Source: Zelopaecilomyces penicillatus
Taxonomy: Eukaryota; Ascomycota; Sordariomycetes; Hypocreales; Pseudodiploosporaceae
Assembly (NCBI GenBank): GCA_005765155.1
Contig: VCCP01000001.1
Coordinates: 3,410,001 to 3,474,000 of the forward strand
Direction: 5' to 3'
Length of the DNA stretch: 64,000 bases
Shown: positions 38,701 to 51,342 of the stretch, in pieces
Layout: every line of letters starts with the position of its first letter
Position numbering within the stretch: the stretch's first letter is position 1
The notes under the pieces: generated by a model
What the model was told of the DNA's origin: nothing
What the model saw: the letters and a program-made list of their open reading frames with translations, nothing else
Database searches by the model: none
Translations under genes and position numbers: made by a program

Positions 38701-41000
38701 GACTCGGTCAGAATGAGACGTTTTGGACGATATTCGACCAGACAGACATGGTATTCTGGCGCTGCCGTGTCACTCATCTCCACGGCAATTTGGCGTTATG
38801 TGCGCCAGGCCTGCGTCTTTGATCATTTATTGTTTGAGCTATGAGCTAGTCGACTGCGTGTATCTGCATAGAAGAGCGCATTGCACGTAGAAGATTATGG
38901 ACAAAAGCAAATCTTTCGTACGAGACGTCGATCACCTGCGATCAAAATCCACCGAGGCGTAAGGCAAGCAGCGCAATTGCGTCTGCGGCGCCAACTCCAG
39001 TACAAGGCCCAATACTGGAAGGAAGGGTGGGGTGTGGAGACGCGGAGGAGTGTGAGCGCCCCCGAAACTGGGGCGTGTGATGTTTGATATTTGATCGGGG
39101 CGACTGTCAACCTCGATGGGGCTTCAAAATCGCTGAGACAAGAACGCCTTGCCAGAGCCACGTGACAGCCACCGCCAGTTGAGTTGGGAACATGATTGGC
39201 TACAGGTATTGCTCCCGATGCCCCCCACCTTTCCCGTTTTGGTATTTGCACTTGTGTGACTGCTGTCTTTTCTCAATTCCGATTAGGGCTCAGCATCTGG
39301 ACGCAACCTCGACGACGGCACTTCTGCAGAACGATATGAGAAGAGCCGGCGTCGCATGGCAATGACAAAACAAGAGCATATTTTACAGTCGGCGAACCTC
39401 TTTGGAAACAATTGCATGTCGGGCGCTGGTGAATTACTACGCATGAGAGTCGGAGACGTCCATCTCCTTCCCCACTAGAGCCGGGGGGAGGAGACTTGTC
39501 GACGGAGATGTATCCACATACATGCCTTTAATAGTAGGGTTAGGAGATAATCTGCCCAGTTATGTTTGGCAGTTATATTCTTACTGTGCTGCAATCTACT
39601 AAGGTAATGAGGCACTCACTTGCATACTTGAAAAAGCTCCGCATTGTGGCTTGCATGCCAGAGCGCAAAGGCAAAGTACGGGGACATTATTCGCACTCCA
39701 TCTTCACCATCATGTCTGAATGGGCTGTTTCCCTAGAGAGGATTCATGATGAATTCTTTTTGCTTTTTGCATTTCTTTTTCGTTTCACAGGCATACCCAA
39801 GTCTAGCTACGACGTGTGCCATTATCATTCATCTCAAAAAGAGAAAAGAAAAGGGGGAGGATGGTAAGATGCAAGTTTGAACACGAAAAATCAAACTAGC
39901 TAACGATGGACCAAGCTTCCAGATTGTAGGTAGGTCCAGTAGGTACTCGGAATGAAGGCAGGCCGGATCTCGCAGGGCGTCAGAATTCTCGGTCCTATTC
40001 TTTTGCACGCCGTCCCAGACACAGGGTCTCATCCAATATTAGACGGTCACCCCCCATCGTGAACCCCTACTAGTCAACTGTGGTTTGTTGTACGTATGTG
40101 GGTATTGTGCCGTGTCTTGGACGCATTGAGCAGCGATTGTCTAGGACGAACACCCAGGTTAGGTCAACCCTGCCAACTGTACCGTATTTGAGCTTTCGGT
40201 CTGGAAGACGCGTATGCATCGCCATGGCAAGAACCTGTCCACCACGCAAATGAGGGTCCTGATGAGAGGGGGGGGGTTCCTTTGTTTTTCGTTAATACTA
40301 TGCTATCGTTGGGTTCTTGAAATTGCCCATCAATTGCCGTGTCCCACTGTTCTTTTCGAACACATGCCTGGTTGTTTGGAGGTCTGTGTCACGGGATCGG
40401 CTTCCCCCGCCAATTTACACAGTGATAGGGCTATGATGCCATGGTACAATAGCCTTGACCTGTAGAAATTCCCAAGGCAGTGGTAAACATTGGAGGCAAA
40501 GATTAATTGATGCCACAGTAATCCGTACCTTGTCAACTGTTGTAATTACTACTATATGGTAACGCATGCCAAGCCAGCAACCCACACTAATACGGGTACT
40601 GGGTACTTGGTATCAAGAGAACAGGCGGGGGATACCGCTCGCTTGTTTTTTGTTATCTGCTGCTTAGGCGTGCCCATTGAGCCGGTTATCCCAGGATTGA
40701 ACAGACTCGGCAAACGAACAGGGCTGTGGCCACGGTCATGGAATATGGGAGATGGGAAATGGATAGGAGTTGGCCGAGAAAAGACAAGAGGCGCAGCCGT
40801 CATTCGGGAGTTCACGGTGTGCTTGCTGGCTACCTGCCTATGGCCGAGTGTACCTCGTGATCGGTAGGCCACGTACTGCCTGCGTGCCTACAGTTAGTAA
40901 CAAGGACGCTGCTGTCTCTGTTTTTGTCGCTATGCATCGTCCATACACACCCCGCGGCAGAGCTTCGAGTCCCTCGTCGGAGCGATACGGATCGGAGTCT
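32791..41000. other. gene-poor segment, part 2
   Basis: I see no coding exon chain, RNA gene or transposon. Visible elements are G runs at 32800-32813, 36473-36480 and 40268-40276, paired pentamer arrays at 33091-33150, an (AC)n tract at about 33487-33500 and repeated TAGGTA/TACCTA motifs (about 35604, 35949 and 39929). ORFs are all of the size expected by chance on both strands. Confidence 0.5.
33091..33150. repeat. paired pentamer arrays (GCACA)n and (GTGCA)n
   Basis: Five copies of GCACA (33091-33115) are followed by a short spacer and then GTGCA/GTGTA repeats (33124-33150). The two arrays are partly complementary (CACAG against CTGTG), so the strand could fold into an imperfect hairpin. 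Confidence 0.7.
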
Positions 41001-44000
41001 AAGACCAGTTGGATATCTTGCTCAGAGCACGTGAAGCGATTTATTTATTTTTTGATTTTTTTGTCTTTCTTTCTACTCCAGATTATTAGGACCCTGATGT
41101 CTCAGAGGGCAGTCAAACTCACATCCCCGCTCTCACACATACATACTAGTTATGCCATTGTGATCAATCCCGCCATTTGGTTTTCCTCTACATGCCGTGG
41201 TTGCATTTGTTAGTAGGTATGCCATCGGGAGAGGGGAACGAAGTGGATGGCAATAGGGTAAGGTAAGCCTGGGGCAGACAATGTCACGAAATGAGATGCA
41301 TGTTTAGAGACACCGATCCCGCACTCGCCAGACAGAACGGGATCAGATGAACACAAACCCAGAGACAGCTTTTTTTCTGTCAGGAGGTGGTTTAATTCGG
41401 CCCACTCTAGCCGGCCTAACCCACATGATTGCTCATGCAGAAGTTACAGGAAAGGAAGTACGTTACGGGAAGAAAAAGGTGTTGTTGGTGGCTCTGATAC
41501 CACGTCAAAAAAAAAAGTATGTGCATGCGTGGAGGATAAGGAAATGATGGTGTTGCGTCGGAAGTGACGGCCCAACTGTGCCAGGCGCCTCGACTGTGTA
41601 CTGTAATAACGATTGGGGGGTGGATGAGGGGGAATGAAAGACATGGGGCTACGTCCACGAGGATCATTGTTGCCCATGCTTTGACCACCTCCATGTACAG
41701 AGCAGCAGGGCTCTTCTCTTCTTATTCTTTTACTTTCTCTGCAGCTGGACAAGCTCGGACATTTCCCGAGCGCTGTGTCGTTGTGACTCGTGAGCCTCTC
41801 AGATGAGCCAGAGCCCTCAAATGCATCAGGGGCTATGGTGCAGCCTTTGCAGCTAAGCTTGGAGTTGCTGTGAGGGCATTACAGGGCAAAATGCTATGCA
41901 CAGGGGGGGGCGCTAGGGCTGCTTCGACAGCCGAACAATCCCTCGCAGCGCTTGATTATTAATGAGAGAGTGGGTTTCATTAGGTAGAATTCTCATGGTA
42001 TTACATGGATACTACCTGTATTACACACACAGCCCTGTGATTGCTGGGGTGGCTGGTGGTCGCTATTTTGGTATTATAACGGGGGACGGCCCAAAGGTTT
42101 CCCCGGTCGAGGAGAGTTAAACGTCGCTGGTATACAGGTAAACATAATAATGATAGTATTAATGGTCTGCGCTATTAGTGTGTGGCCTTGCAAAAGATCC
42201 AGGCATGCGCTTGTGCTTTGGCAGACATAACGTACCTACAGAAATAATTTTTACTACACACCTTCGTACTGATAACATTACACCCGCAGGATATTTTGAC
42301 TGTTGCTAGTACGGTAGGTGGACTCACGGCACGATACTCGACCCGGCTGCCGCACCTCGGGGATCGGGAGTACTTGTGTACATTGGGCTAATGCCCCGGA
42401 TTTCGAATTAGGTACCAGATATCGTTTAGTACTAGCGCCCTATGTTGTCGTTCTTCTTCACTTTATGGGGGAGTTTGCCACCAACAAGAACATAATCAGT
42501 AGTGCATTAGCCATACACTATGAGTTATTCCTACGGTTTAAGGAAAATCTATTGTTTCAGGGTGAATGGAACACTACCCTATAGGGGGGAAATGCATCTT
42601 TGTATAAACGAATTATTATGAGCCCTCCCAAATTTTACAGGGTGCAGTTGGACATTTGGGATGGCCTCCGGGGTAGCTAGCGTGTGTCGTCAGTCTAATC
42701 AATGCTAAAATAGGACAGGGCGCGTTGAAGGGTCCCTAATTCCCGGAAATATTCTTGTTTCGGGGACTTGGATACACAACACTACGTACGCACAATCATG
42801 AGGCTGATGAAGGTTCACGCGTCCAGCCTCATATGATCAGGTTCAAATACAGGTGAGTCGGCACGTCATTTGATTAAGATAAAATACAAATACCAAAAGA
42901 TGCATGTCATGCGTGGCGCAATGGATGGCGTTCCGAGATCAACTGTTTGCCTTCCCGCGCCCCCGGCTGTGTTTCGGCGTTCAAAGCTGGGTATCCGTGG
43001 GCTGGGTACCCGTGGGCCGGGGGAAGGGGGGGGTTACGAATAAGGATGACCGGCTATCAAGAAGTAACGATATCAAAAAGCCGAAAAGCATATATCTCCT
43101 CGGGAATAAGTCGGCGCCTGCATACATATCGCCGGAGAATTTACTTGCCCATTGGAACCACGACATGCAAGTGACAAATCTTCCTGGGGCTCTTTTGTGC
43201 GGCGAGCGGGCGGGCGGACAGGCAGAGGCGGCGGCGGCGGCGGCGCTCGGCGCTCGTCGAGAATGCCTAGCAACCTGCCAGCAAATCTGTTACTCCCTCC
43301 TTTTTTTTTTCCCATTCCCAAAGAGGCCTCAAAAAAAATTAAAAATTGACAGCCGTTGCCGTGTCCCGTTTGGCCCCGTCTTTTAGTGCTCGACTCTTGT
43401 GTCTAGTTTCGGACATGTCATGATGGGGGGAGGTGAAAGCTGAAATGCCCCAAATACCCCCCCCTTAAACCGAGAATAGGGGGGCAGTCGCCCGCTCATG
43501 GGGGACATGACGGATTACCAGATCCAAGGATCCGGTGCCGAGATGAGAAACGGGCCATGATGATTAAACGTCCAACAAGAATAGAACCCGGAAACCGAAA
43601 GAACAGCAAGGAAAAAAAAAAAGGAAAGCCGCCCCAAAAAGGCCCCCAATAAAAAAAAAACATCCGCTTTACCTGGGGAGGGGATGAGATGTACATAGGG
43701 CTGAAACCCGGCAGCGAGGGGTGGTGGACAAGGAGCAGGAAGATTGACATGTGGCAGTTCTAGGGTTCCAAAGAGTGGGAAACAGGATCCATTGGCTCGG
43801 CGTGCTCCCCTTGACGACGGCTAACTGGGGCCTGCTGCGTGTAACCATGCTCTCCCCTTGTAATAGTGGTTTGTTTTGCGACGGATAGATAATAGTCATC
43901 ATCATCATCATCATCATTGGAAACAATGCTTCGCTTGATGGACCCTGTGGGTAATTTGGCATGGGCGTGAAAGCATGTTCGTACAAGAGTACATGTCAGC

Positions 44001-47000
44001 ATGTTAGTTAAGAAGGGGGGGAGGGAAAGGGGTGGTGCGTGTTATCAACCTGGGTGTGTGCTGTGTGCCCTACAGGATCTTCTGTACGCACCACCCTACA
44101 AGGGGGGAAAGAAAGCAATTGCACTGCCGCGGCGCCGCTTGCGCTTCCTGTGCATCGGCGAAGAGAAACAAGATCTCACGAATGGGGGCCTTATTTGGTT
44201 GTTGATGTTGATGTTGCTGCTGCAGTTATTTTGCCAAGTTGCCCGATCTGCCCCCCTTCTGGTAGCTGTACAGCCTTGTGTTCGTTAGGGCGAGTTGGAT
44301 AACCGTTCATAGGCAACCTGTTTCGGTTTTCCTTCAGCCCAATCATAGGACAGTGTGTTTTAGCCCGTCTGCCCATCAAACTGACATGACCTTTCGTGTT
44401 TACTGTTAGTGCAATTGTTACTACTTCCTCATTGGGAATTACGCTCTCGCCCGGCCAATCATGTCCTGTAGTGGTTTGAGGGGGCGAAGGAAGGCACCCT
44501 AGCAAGCATATCGTACAACATTAATCTTGCTCTAATTTGGAGGGGCTTCCAATCTGCTCACTAATATACACCGTACTGCGCTTCACATTATTATTTGGAA
44601 CAGGGGAGGAAGGGGGGGCGCCAGACCAAAGGGTCTTTATTCACTGAAACTACGTACTTTGTGCTGTCAAAAGAGTATGGAAAATAACCCCGGGTAAATA
44701 ATTACCTAGTGAATCTTAACCCTAAGAGGAGGGCGCGCGTGTGTCTGGGTCTGGGTCTGGGTCTGGAGAGACCCGTGCAGCTCTACGGATCCTTCCGTCA
44801 ATGCCAAACTTCAAACATGTACCCACCCCCTTGGTACGGCCTACCAAGAACAACGTAAATCAAAGAGACCCCACAATTGCTCAACGTCGTTCCATGAGCC
44901 AGCATCCCGGGAGGAAGATCAGATTTTAATTGTACAATTGTGGGCGCGGAAGCCACGCGGAGGCAAGTCACCGGGAAAGCATGTTGGGCCGATGCATGGG
45001 GCGGGCTGGCAGGCAGGCTTGTGGATGCGTTGTCTGTGACAGTCAAAGGAACCGCAATACAGTGGCGGTGGGTTTCTTGAGTGGAATCTTTCTACACCTC
45101 CCATGCCTTATCTGGGCCTCTATTCATAGAGTGGCAGTAAAACAATAGCGGCGCCCCTGTGGTCAGCAACACAGCAAAAGATGTTTTCAAGATAAATGGA
45201 GGAGGGAGAGGAGGGGGCGTGTTTAATGCACTTTGTGTGGCTAAATTAAAACTCGAAAAGTTCAAATGTTTGTTCTTCACTGCCCATCTGTTCATCCCGT
45301 TCCATAGATTTACTTGGACTCCCGGGTACTTGGGTTTCCGTTCTATTTTGTGTGAAAGGCGTTTGGAGTGGGCGCAGGCATTTTTTCCTTTGAAAGGGGG
45401 GGAGGGGGGGGGGGGGCTGACGCGCTTGTAAGCGGCTGTTTCTACCAATTATGGGCCGTTACCGCTGCCGCTTGCAAGATGTAGGCGCATGTGTACTATA
45501 AGGCGTTATCCAAGCAGGGATTGTCGATACCTGCGTCAAGCCGCGCGTGGGGATTGGGCCATCTGTCCAATCAGAGCACCATAGAAGGCGCCTTGCATTC
45601 AGGATGGAAGCTGCAGCTTGGAAACCCAGGCGACCAAAAATAGCCACTGTCATGACAAAGCACGTGTGTGGCTGCTTGGGCTGAGATCAACGTTCGAAAG
45701 CCTCTTACGAGTTGCCTATACTCGTAGAACTGCTGGCCAGCACTGAGTAAATGGGTTCCCATCCCTGCCAGTGATCGGCCGGAGAGGATTGAAATGCCCT
45801 GCTTGGGAGTAGCAAAACCGTTGTATGTAGTGGGCGCGCGCCCTCAGGTCGCCCCATCATTTCGATGGCTTCCTCGTCAGCGTAATTGCGATAATGGAAA
45901 GCTTTCAATATTCGCTCGCTGCTCAGTTTGCGGAGGTTCCACCCCGCGCATACCTCATTGCCTCCGGGGGGCGTCGTTCTCACGCTTCTCATAACGACCT
46001 GGCACTGTCGGCCCTTTCAAGTGAGCACAGAATCCAGCAAACGAGCCAACTGATGATAGTCCCAAACCGTCCAACTACGCTTGGTGCACTTTGGGGCCTG
46101 GTCGCGGGCCAGCAAGAGATCGACGGGTGTGTTCTGCCCGAGCCTCCCCTCAACCCCCAGCTCAAACCAGAGCCTTCATAGTTCAATGAGCAACGCCCAA
46201 AACCCCACATGGCCCCTTTTGGAACTGCCTTTGGTACTTACCGATAGGTTCTCGATGGCTAGGGGGGGTTACAGGCCTGTGGAATTCCAGATAATAAGGC
46301 CACCAATCAGCTGCGGCCTGCCAGAAGGCGACTGCCGATAGAACGTGGCCGCCGAAGGGAGTGGAGCCCACCAGGCGACTAGTGTGCTGCCACAGCTCCC
46401 AACAGCGCTCAAACCCACGCAAAGGGTCGCTGGAAGGACACAACCCACCTTCGTCATCACCGTTGTGTCCAGGGCTGGCACCCTCCACGAAACACCCAAA
46501 CTAGCATTGGCACTCCCCAGGGCTTCGGGACTGGAGCGGCGCCACCGTGGCGGGTGGAGAGTTCAAGACGATGTACCATGGGAATCGCTGCACTACGATA
46601 ATTAATGGAGCACTGGAAAGAGGACTGACTGAGGAGGCAACGAAGTAAGATTGTTAAGTCCTATGGTTCTGGCAATTGGCAAAGTGAGAAGTGGTTGCTG
46701 CTGTGTGCGTCCAATTTGGGTACAAGGGGCATCTGCGTACATACACTCACCTTAGCAACGAATGAATGCACTTCAAGCCATAGCTCCAAGGAATAGAATG
46801 GGTTACGTCTTTGTACGTCTTGCTGTAGGACAAACCCAATCTTTTTCACGCCTCAGCTTTGGAGCTCTTGTCATTCATTTCACTTGAGGTAGCGGGTGAG
46901 AGTGCACCCAGATGAACCGTGCAGTAGATTTAGGAGCTGCCGGAAGCTGGGGTTTCACTTAACGAGTGCCGATTGCCGTGGCGAGATGAGTCTAGCCAGC

Positions 47001-48380
47001 CTAACAGTGTTGAGGTGTGAGTAAGCGAGCACGTTTGGCTTTAGCAGCAAAAATACGAAGCAAGGCAAGGTTGATTCAAGCAGCGGAGATAGCGTCATAG
47101 GCTCCTGATTCAAGCACACACACACACGCACTTGATCCGAGCTCGCCGTTAGTAGCACTGTAGAGCAGTACAAGACGAAGCCCATTGGGGGGAATTAACA
47201 CTCACAGCCCAGCACCGGCACCGGCACCGGCGTGGGGCCGCTGCTGTCGCAGTTGGGTCTCTTTTCTTCGTATCGCATTTTTGCCAATAGGGGCATGCGA
47301 CAAGATACATCTAGGTAGGCACACAAGCCCATCTGCGCACATGAGCGATATGTAGTGATTCGAATAGGCATTTGCGTGGCACTTTTTCCATGGCGCACCT
47401 GGAGCGTGATGCTGGCCTTGGACCCAACCCCCCTTTGCCCTTGTCTTCCAATCAACAATTCTCAGCCGAACGTGCCTGTCTAGGACCCAACTTGCGAGTG
47501 CCGTGAGTTTTGCCTGACAGGGTTCTGGTTTGGTAGCATTTCACCAATGGAAAAGCACGCGCATCGAATGCCAACTATCCCCAACAGTATGTTGCCCCTC
47601 TTCCAATAGCATTGGCCAAAAGGCGAGGTAGAAGGAAGCTGTCATCACGCAGCCCTACGACGACGCCCGCCGAACTGCCCGGGCCAGTTTAATGAAAGTG
47701 GATTCTTCCATTAAGATCCGCGGCCGGCCCCTGAGGGCGGGGATCAGCCCAGCCAAAAAAAGCCAAGCCAGGCAGAGTAACTGACTAAGATTGCTGTATC
47801 TTTTGATTTCAAATGCTGTTATTTTGGGTGGGTGGTACTATTTTAGAAAAATCGAGCAAGAATACCCCATTCCATCATCCAATATCACTTGGGGACGAGA
47901 GATGAGGGTCCTTCCTCTAATTGGGGGCTGCCGGAAGAGACTGCTCCCGGGTTCAGTATGTCCATTTGTCGCTGGAATTTGGTGGTGGCAGGACAGGGCG
48001 ACCCTATCTGGGAAGAACAGCAGTTAGCTGGAGAGAAACGAATAACAACGAGAACTATTCGGAGTCATGAGTGGCAACAGTCAGTACGGTCCATTTAGGT
48101 CGTTAAGTTATCAATTACTAGTGATTAGTAGTAGTAGGGGTGGCAGTACAGATAGTCGGGCTAGAAAGTGTGGGCATATGTAAAATTTTGGCCTGAACTC
48201 ATTATGCATCTTGCCACCAATTGTTGTCCAGCAATACAGCATGTGAGGTACCCTGAGGTTCGTCCTAGGATAGGTAGGAGGTGTATCTTGTACTGTCCCG
48301 CCCTCAACCTGCTGGGCCAGCCACGCACCATCAACCAGCAAGCACCAAGGTTTCACATCCCTAGCACTTGCCTTCCTGTG
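41001..48380. other. gene-poor segment, part 3
   Basis: No gene is supportable. The region has G runs at 41903-41910, 43026-43033 and 45404-45416, A-rich stretches near 43610-43660, a (TCA)n patch near 43900, a TGGGTC hexamer repeat near 44741-44766 and an AT-leaning patch at about 41,950-42,600. The long frame 42904-43386 (+) is rich in simple sequence and shows no family resemblance. Confidence 0.5.
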
Positions 48381-49402
48381 GAAGAGTCGACGACACTGCC
48401 TTCCCAACTTCCATTCCCCCCGGACACTTCCCCCCCTCGTCCTTGCCCACCCACGTCTTTGGCTGGCCCACCCCCCATCCAATCTTGGACAGTCCGCACC
48501 CCTCTCATCCCGCTTCTCTCTTCTCCCACTCCCTCCTCCGCCCCACCCACTCGAACACACCACTCCAGCAGCATCCTCTCCCACTCTCGTCCCATGCCAT
48601 CCCACCCCCACCCCACTCACACCATCCAAAACCTTCACTCCCCTGGCAACGACACCTCTAAAGATCCGCAGCCTGCAGCCCAAGCAGGCGTAGTTCTACG
48701 CCTACTCCGTAGAGTGCCTGTGTTGGCTTCGAGAGACTCCCTCAGACGGTCTCGTAGACGCACGCAAAGGATCACACCCTCACACCCCCTGGCAGAAGAA
48801 GATCGTTCAAACCGTCAATGGCTGGCGTGCCGGGCAGGCAACAAGAACAACAACGGGTACACCACCTAGAGGCAGACCCAGGGTGGTGTCTGATCCATTT
48901 TGGCGAAATGGACGGGATGGCTTGCAACTCACACTCCCCCCCGCCCCGACGAAGAGCAACGCTAATTACATAGCACGAGCCTTGCTGGACTTCATGAGCC
49001 ATGAGCCTTGAGCCTGGCCCCATGCAGCCCTGCAAAGGCCAGGGACCCTCTCTCTAGAGACTAGAGCTTCCATGGGCACGGAGTGAGATGCTTGAGCACT
49101 TTGTATTTAACCACAGCCTCCTCCCCGACTCCCACTCAAAGGGGGGCATATCTGTTCATCGACCATCAGCAAGATCTTATACATCTACCGTCTCGATATC
49201 TTACCTCCATTCTTCAAGGACAACATCTTGACATCTTCAGTACACTGCCTACTTGACAACACCTACTGCTTAAAACCAAGCATCTGTATCTTCCGTCTTC
49301 TTATATCCCACCAAGGAGAAGCTCGATAGCACTCGCGCCTTTTGGCACCAGTTTCATCTGCTTTTCTACCACCTCCGCCAACACACTTGAGAAACATCCA
49401 CA
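48381..49402 (+). promoter_or_regulatory. promoter and leader of the bZIP gene
   Basis: A strongly C/T-rich tract covers about 48,400-48,660, followed by normal sequence, a TATA-like TATTTAA at 49104-49110, and then a leader of about 260 nt that is CT/CAA-rich and contains no ATG after about 49,095 until the bZIP start codon. This matches the look of a fungal core promoter with an ATG-free leader. Long frames on both strands across the C-rich tract (48111-48683 -, 48168-48869 +) are compositional artefacts. Confidence 0.5.
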
Positions 49403-50460
49403 ATGGCCATGTACGCCATCTCACAACAACACCCGTACGCCTACAGCGCGGCACCGGTTCCAGCTCCTCCGCCAGCCAGACACTCGGCCAATGGCACCAG
49501 CAGCGCTTTCAGCAGCTCTGCCCACCCCGATGAGGATTGGACTAAGATCTCCGACCTTGCTGAGCGCCGCAGAATACAGAACCGCATTGCCCAGCGCAAC
49601 TACCGTACGTCGTTGAACACTCCATAGCTTCACTGCTTCCAGGGCAATGGAGGACCGCCTAGGCTGGTTGACTAACATGCGCCCCCCTTCTATAGGCAAG
49701 AAACTCAAGCGTCGCCTGGAAGACCTTGAACGCAGAGCCGGATCTGAAGATGGCGAGTCTGAGAAGCAGAGCCCTTCTACCACCCAGTCCAACAGCCCCA
49801 GCAAGATCACAAAGCGACAGTCGGCACCCACCAAATCACACAAAACCCAACAGCAAGCCCCAGCTCCAGTTCGGATCCCTACCCCCACAAAGACAATTGT
49901 TTCTCAGGGCCAATTTACTCCTCCCATGGAGGCACACGAGGAGCTCGCTTTTGGAAGCCACCACACCTACAACAGCCGCGAGCGATCCAACACCCCCCCA
50001 GTTTTCTCCTATGGGTCTTATCCAGCACCCGATGAGCTGCTCATGAACCCATACGGCCCTCATGCCTATCCCACAATGACAACAGCGGATTCGTACCCCA
50101 ACTACCTCACTGGTACAACAATGCCAACGCCACTCCCCTCACTTGGACATTATTGTGAGCCCGTCAAGCGCGAAATGTACCCTGGGCACGATGGTATGGG
50201 TTCCTATCTCGGATATGGCTTCGTGCCTGCTGTCGATATGAACATGGCGACACAATACGATGCTTCAAATCCACTGGTGAGTCCAGCCCGCCATAACTCC
50301 AACCCATGAGATCCCCTTTGCTGATCTGGGCCAGACTCCTCCTCTGTCACACTCATATGACCACTCGGCGCCCTGCTCCGAAACCGGATTCGAGTATCCC
50401 ACGACGCCGCTGTCTATGCCTGGCTCACCTGGCTTGATTCATCATCATCAGCAGCACTAG
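49403..50460 (+). CDS. bZIP transcription factor with short leucine zipper
   Basis: Three exons, 49403-49604, 49696-50276 and 50335-50460, encode 302 aa. The basic region lies at about 54-73 and is restored across intron 1; the diagnostic Asn60-X7-Arg68 spacing of bZIP proteins is present in NRIAQRNYR. The following zipper is short (RRLEDLERRAGS), with few heptad leucines, as in a group of fungal bZIPs that carry a Pro/Ser/Gln-rich C-terminal region. The C-terminus has aromatic and Pro-rich activation-like sequence and ends LIHHHQQH. Intron 2 (GTGAGT to CCAG, 58 nt) removes an in-frame TGA; without it the protein would end at 50309. The gene stands alone, with no gene for 21.6 kb upstream and 10.2 kb downstream. 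I cannot assign it to a named orthologue. Confidence 0.88.
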
Positions 50461-51305
50461 TTATCACTGGCACTTGTACACCATTCATCGCCATGATCAG
50501 AAAATACATAATCATCGACACTGCTATTATCATTATCATCGCACCCAAAATACTATTATCATCTCTACAATTCATATGCTATCTACCTCACCCATCCTGC
50601 GAATGACAAACGCCCATCACCCTTGTGGTGGTGTTTGGTGCTTGTAAATGCGGCAGCCACGGGCTGGTAGGAATGACCAGAAATGTTTCGAACGACTTCG
50701 GCGTATAGGAAGGGGCTTCGGCGGCGGCAGGCAAGGGCATTGCAAGGCGACTGTTTTTTTTCGATTTATTCTTCTTTGGTGGAGGCCAGAAGTAAAATAC
50801 TGGCCGACTACCTGTGTTAAAGTATGGATTTAAACCAAGAGCAAAGTCTCTTGGTGGGAACGGAAGAGGAAGGGTGATCTGGAGCAAACTACGAGGCGTT
50901 TATGGTGCAAGCCGAAATATGCAAGCTGGCATAAATCCCAGGAAGGGACTTGGGAAACTTGTTACAAACTAGGCTTTGGTTAGGCTACTGGATTTTGATT
51001 TTTATGTATTAGATATCCCCCGCTTGGAATGGATGAAAGCACAACACTGTGCTCTTTTTTCACCTTACAACTGCTCATTTTGTCTGTGTCTGCATGATTG
51101 CAATGATTAACTACTACCAGTAGGTGTCGTATCTGTGGTGCTCCGGCATCAGTTCCGTGCGCTACCCAAATGACAGGCGAGATGGGGGAAATACGCCATA
51201 AACAGCCTTCTGCACTGATGACTGCGGCGCGCCAGCCAATCATGGCCAGTCTTGCGTGGGCAGGGCTGTTCAGGGCAGCATTGCCTGCCCGGAGTGGTGA
51301 GCACA
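50461..51305. other. bZIP 3' region, no gene seen
   Basis: This carries the bZIP 3' UTR (ATCATTATCATT-rich at 50,500-50,560) and otherwise featureless sequence up to the inverted repeat that bounds the transposon relic. No supportable ORF. Confidence 0.5.
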
Positions 51306-51342
51306 TATCTCCCCAGGCGCCTTAAGGCTCCATTCATGTACC
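51306..51342 (+). repeat. left terminal inverted repeat
   Basis: Left copy of the 37-bp perfect inverted repeat, starting TATCTCCCCAGGCGCC and containing the palindrome GCCTTAAGGC. The sequence diverges from the right copy immediately inside and outside these limits. Confidence 0.85.

Noticed and set aside
42318..42584. 88-codon ORF in an AT-leaning patch, considered as a transposon remnant
   Set aside because: No terminal repeats, no RIP-like loss of CpA and no recognisable motif.
48111..48869. Overlapping 190- and 233-codon ORFs on opposite strands
   Set aside because: They lie on a C/T-rich tract with extreme composition, have no domain and fit a promoter better.
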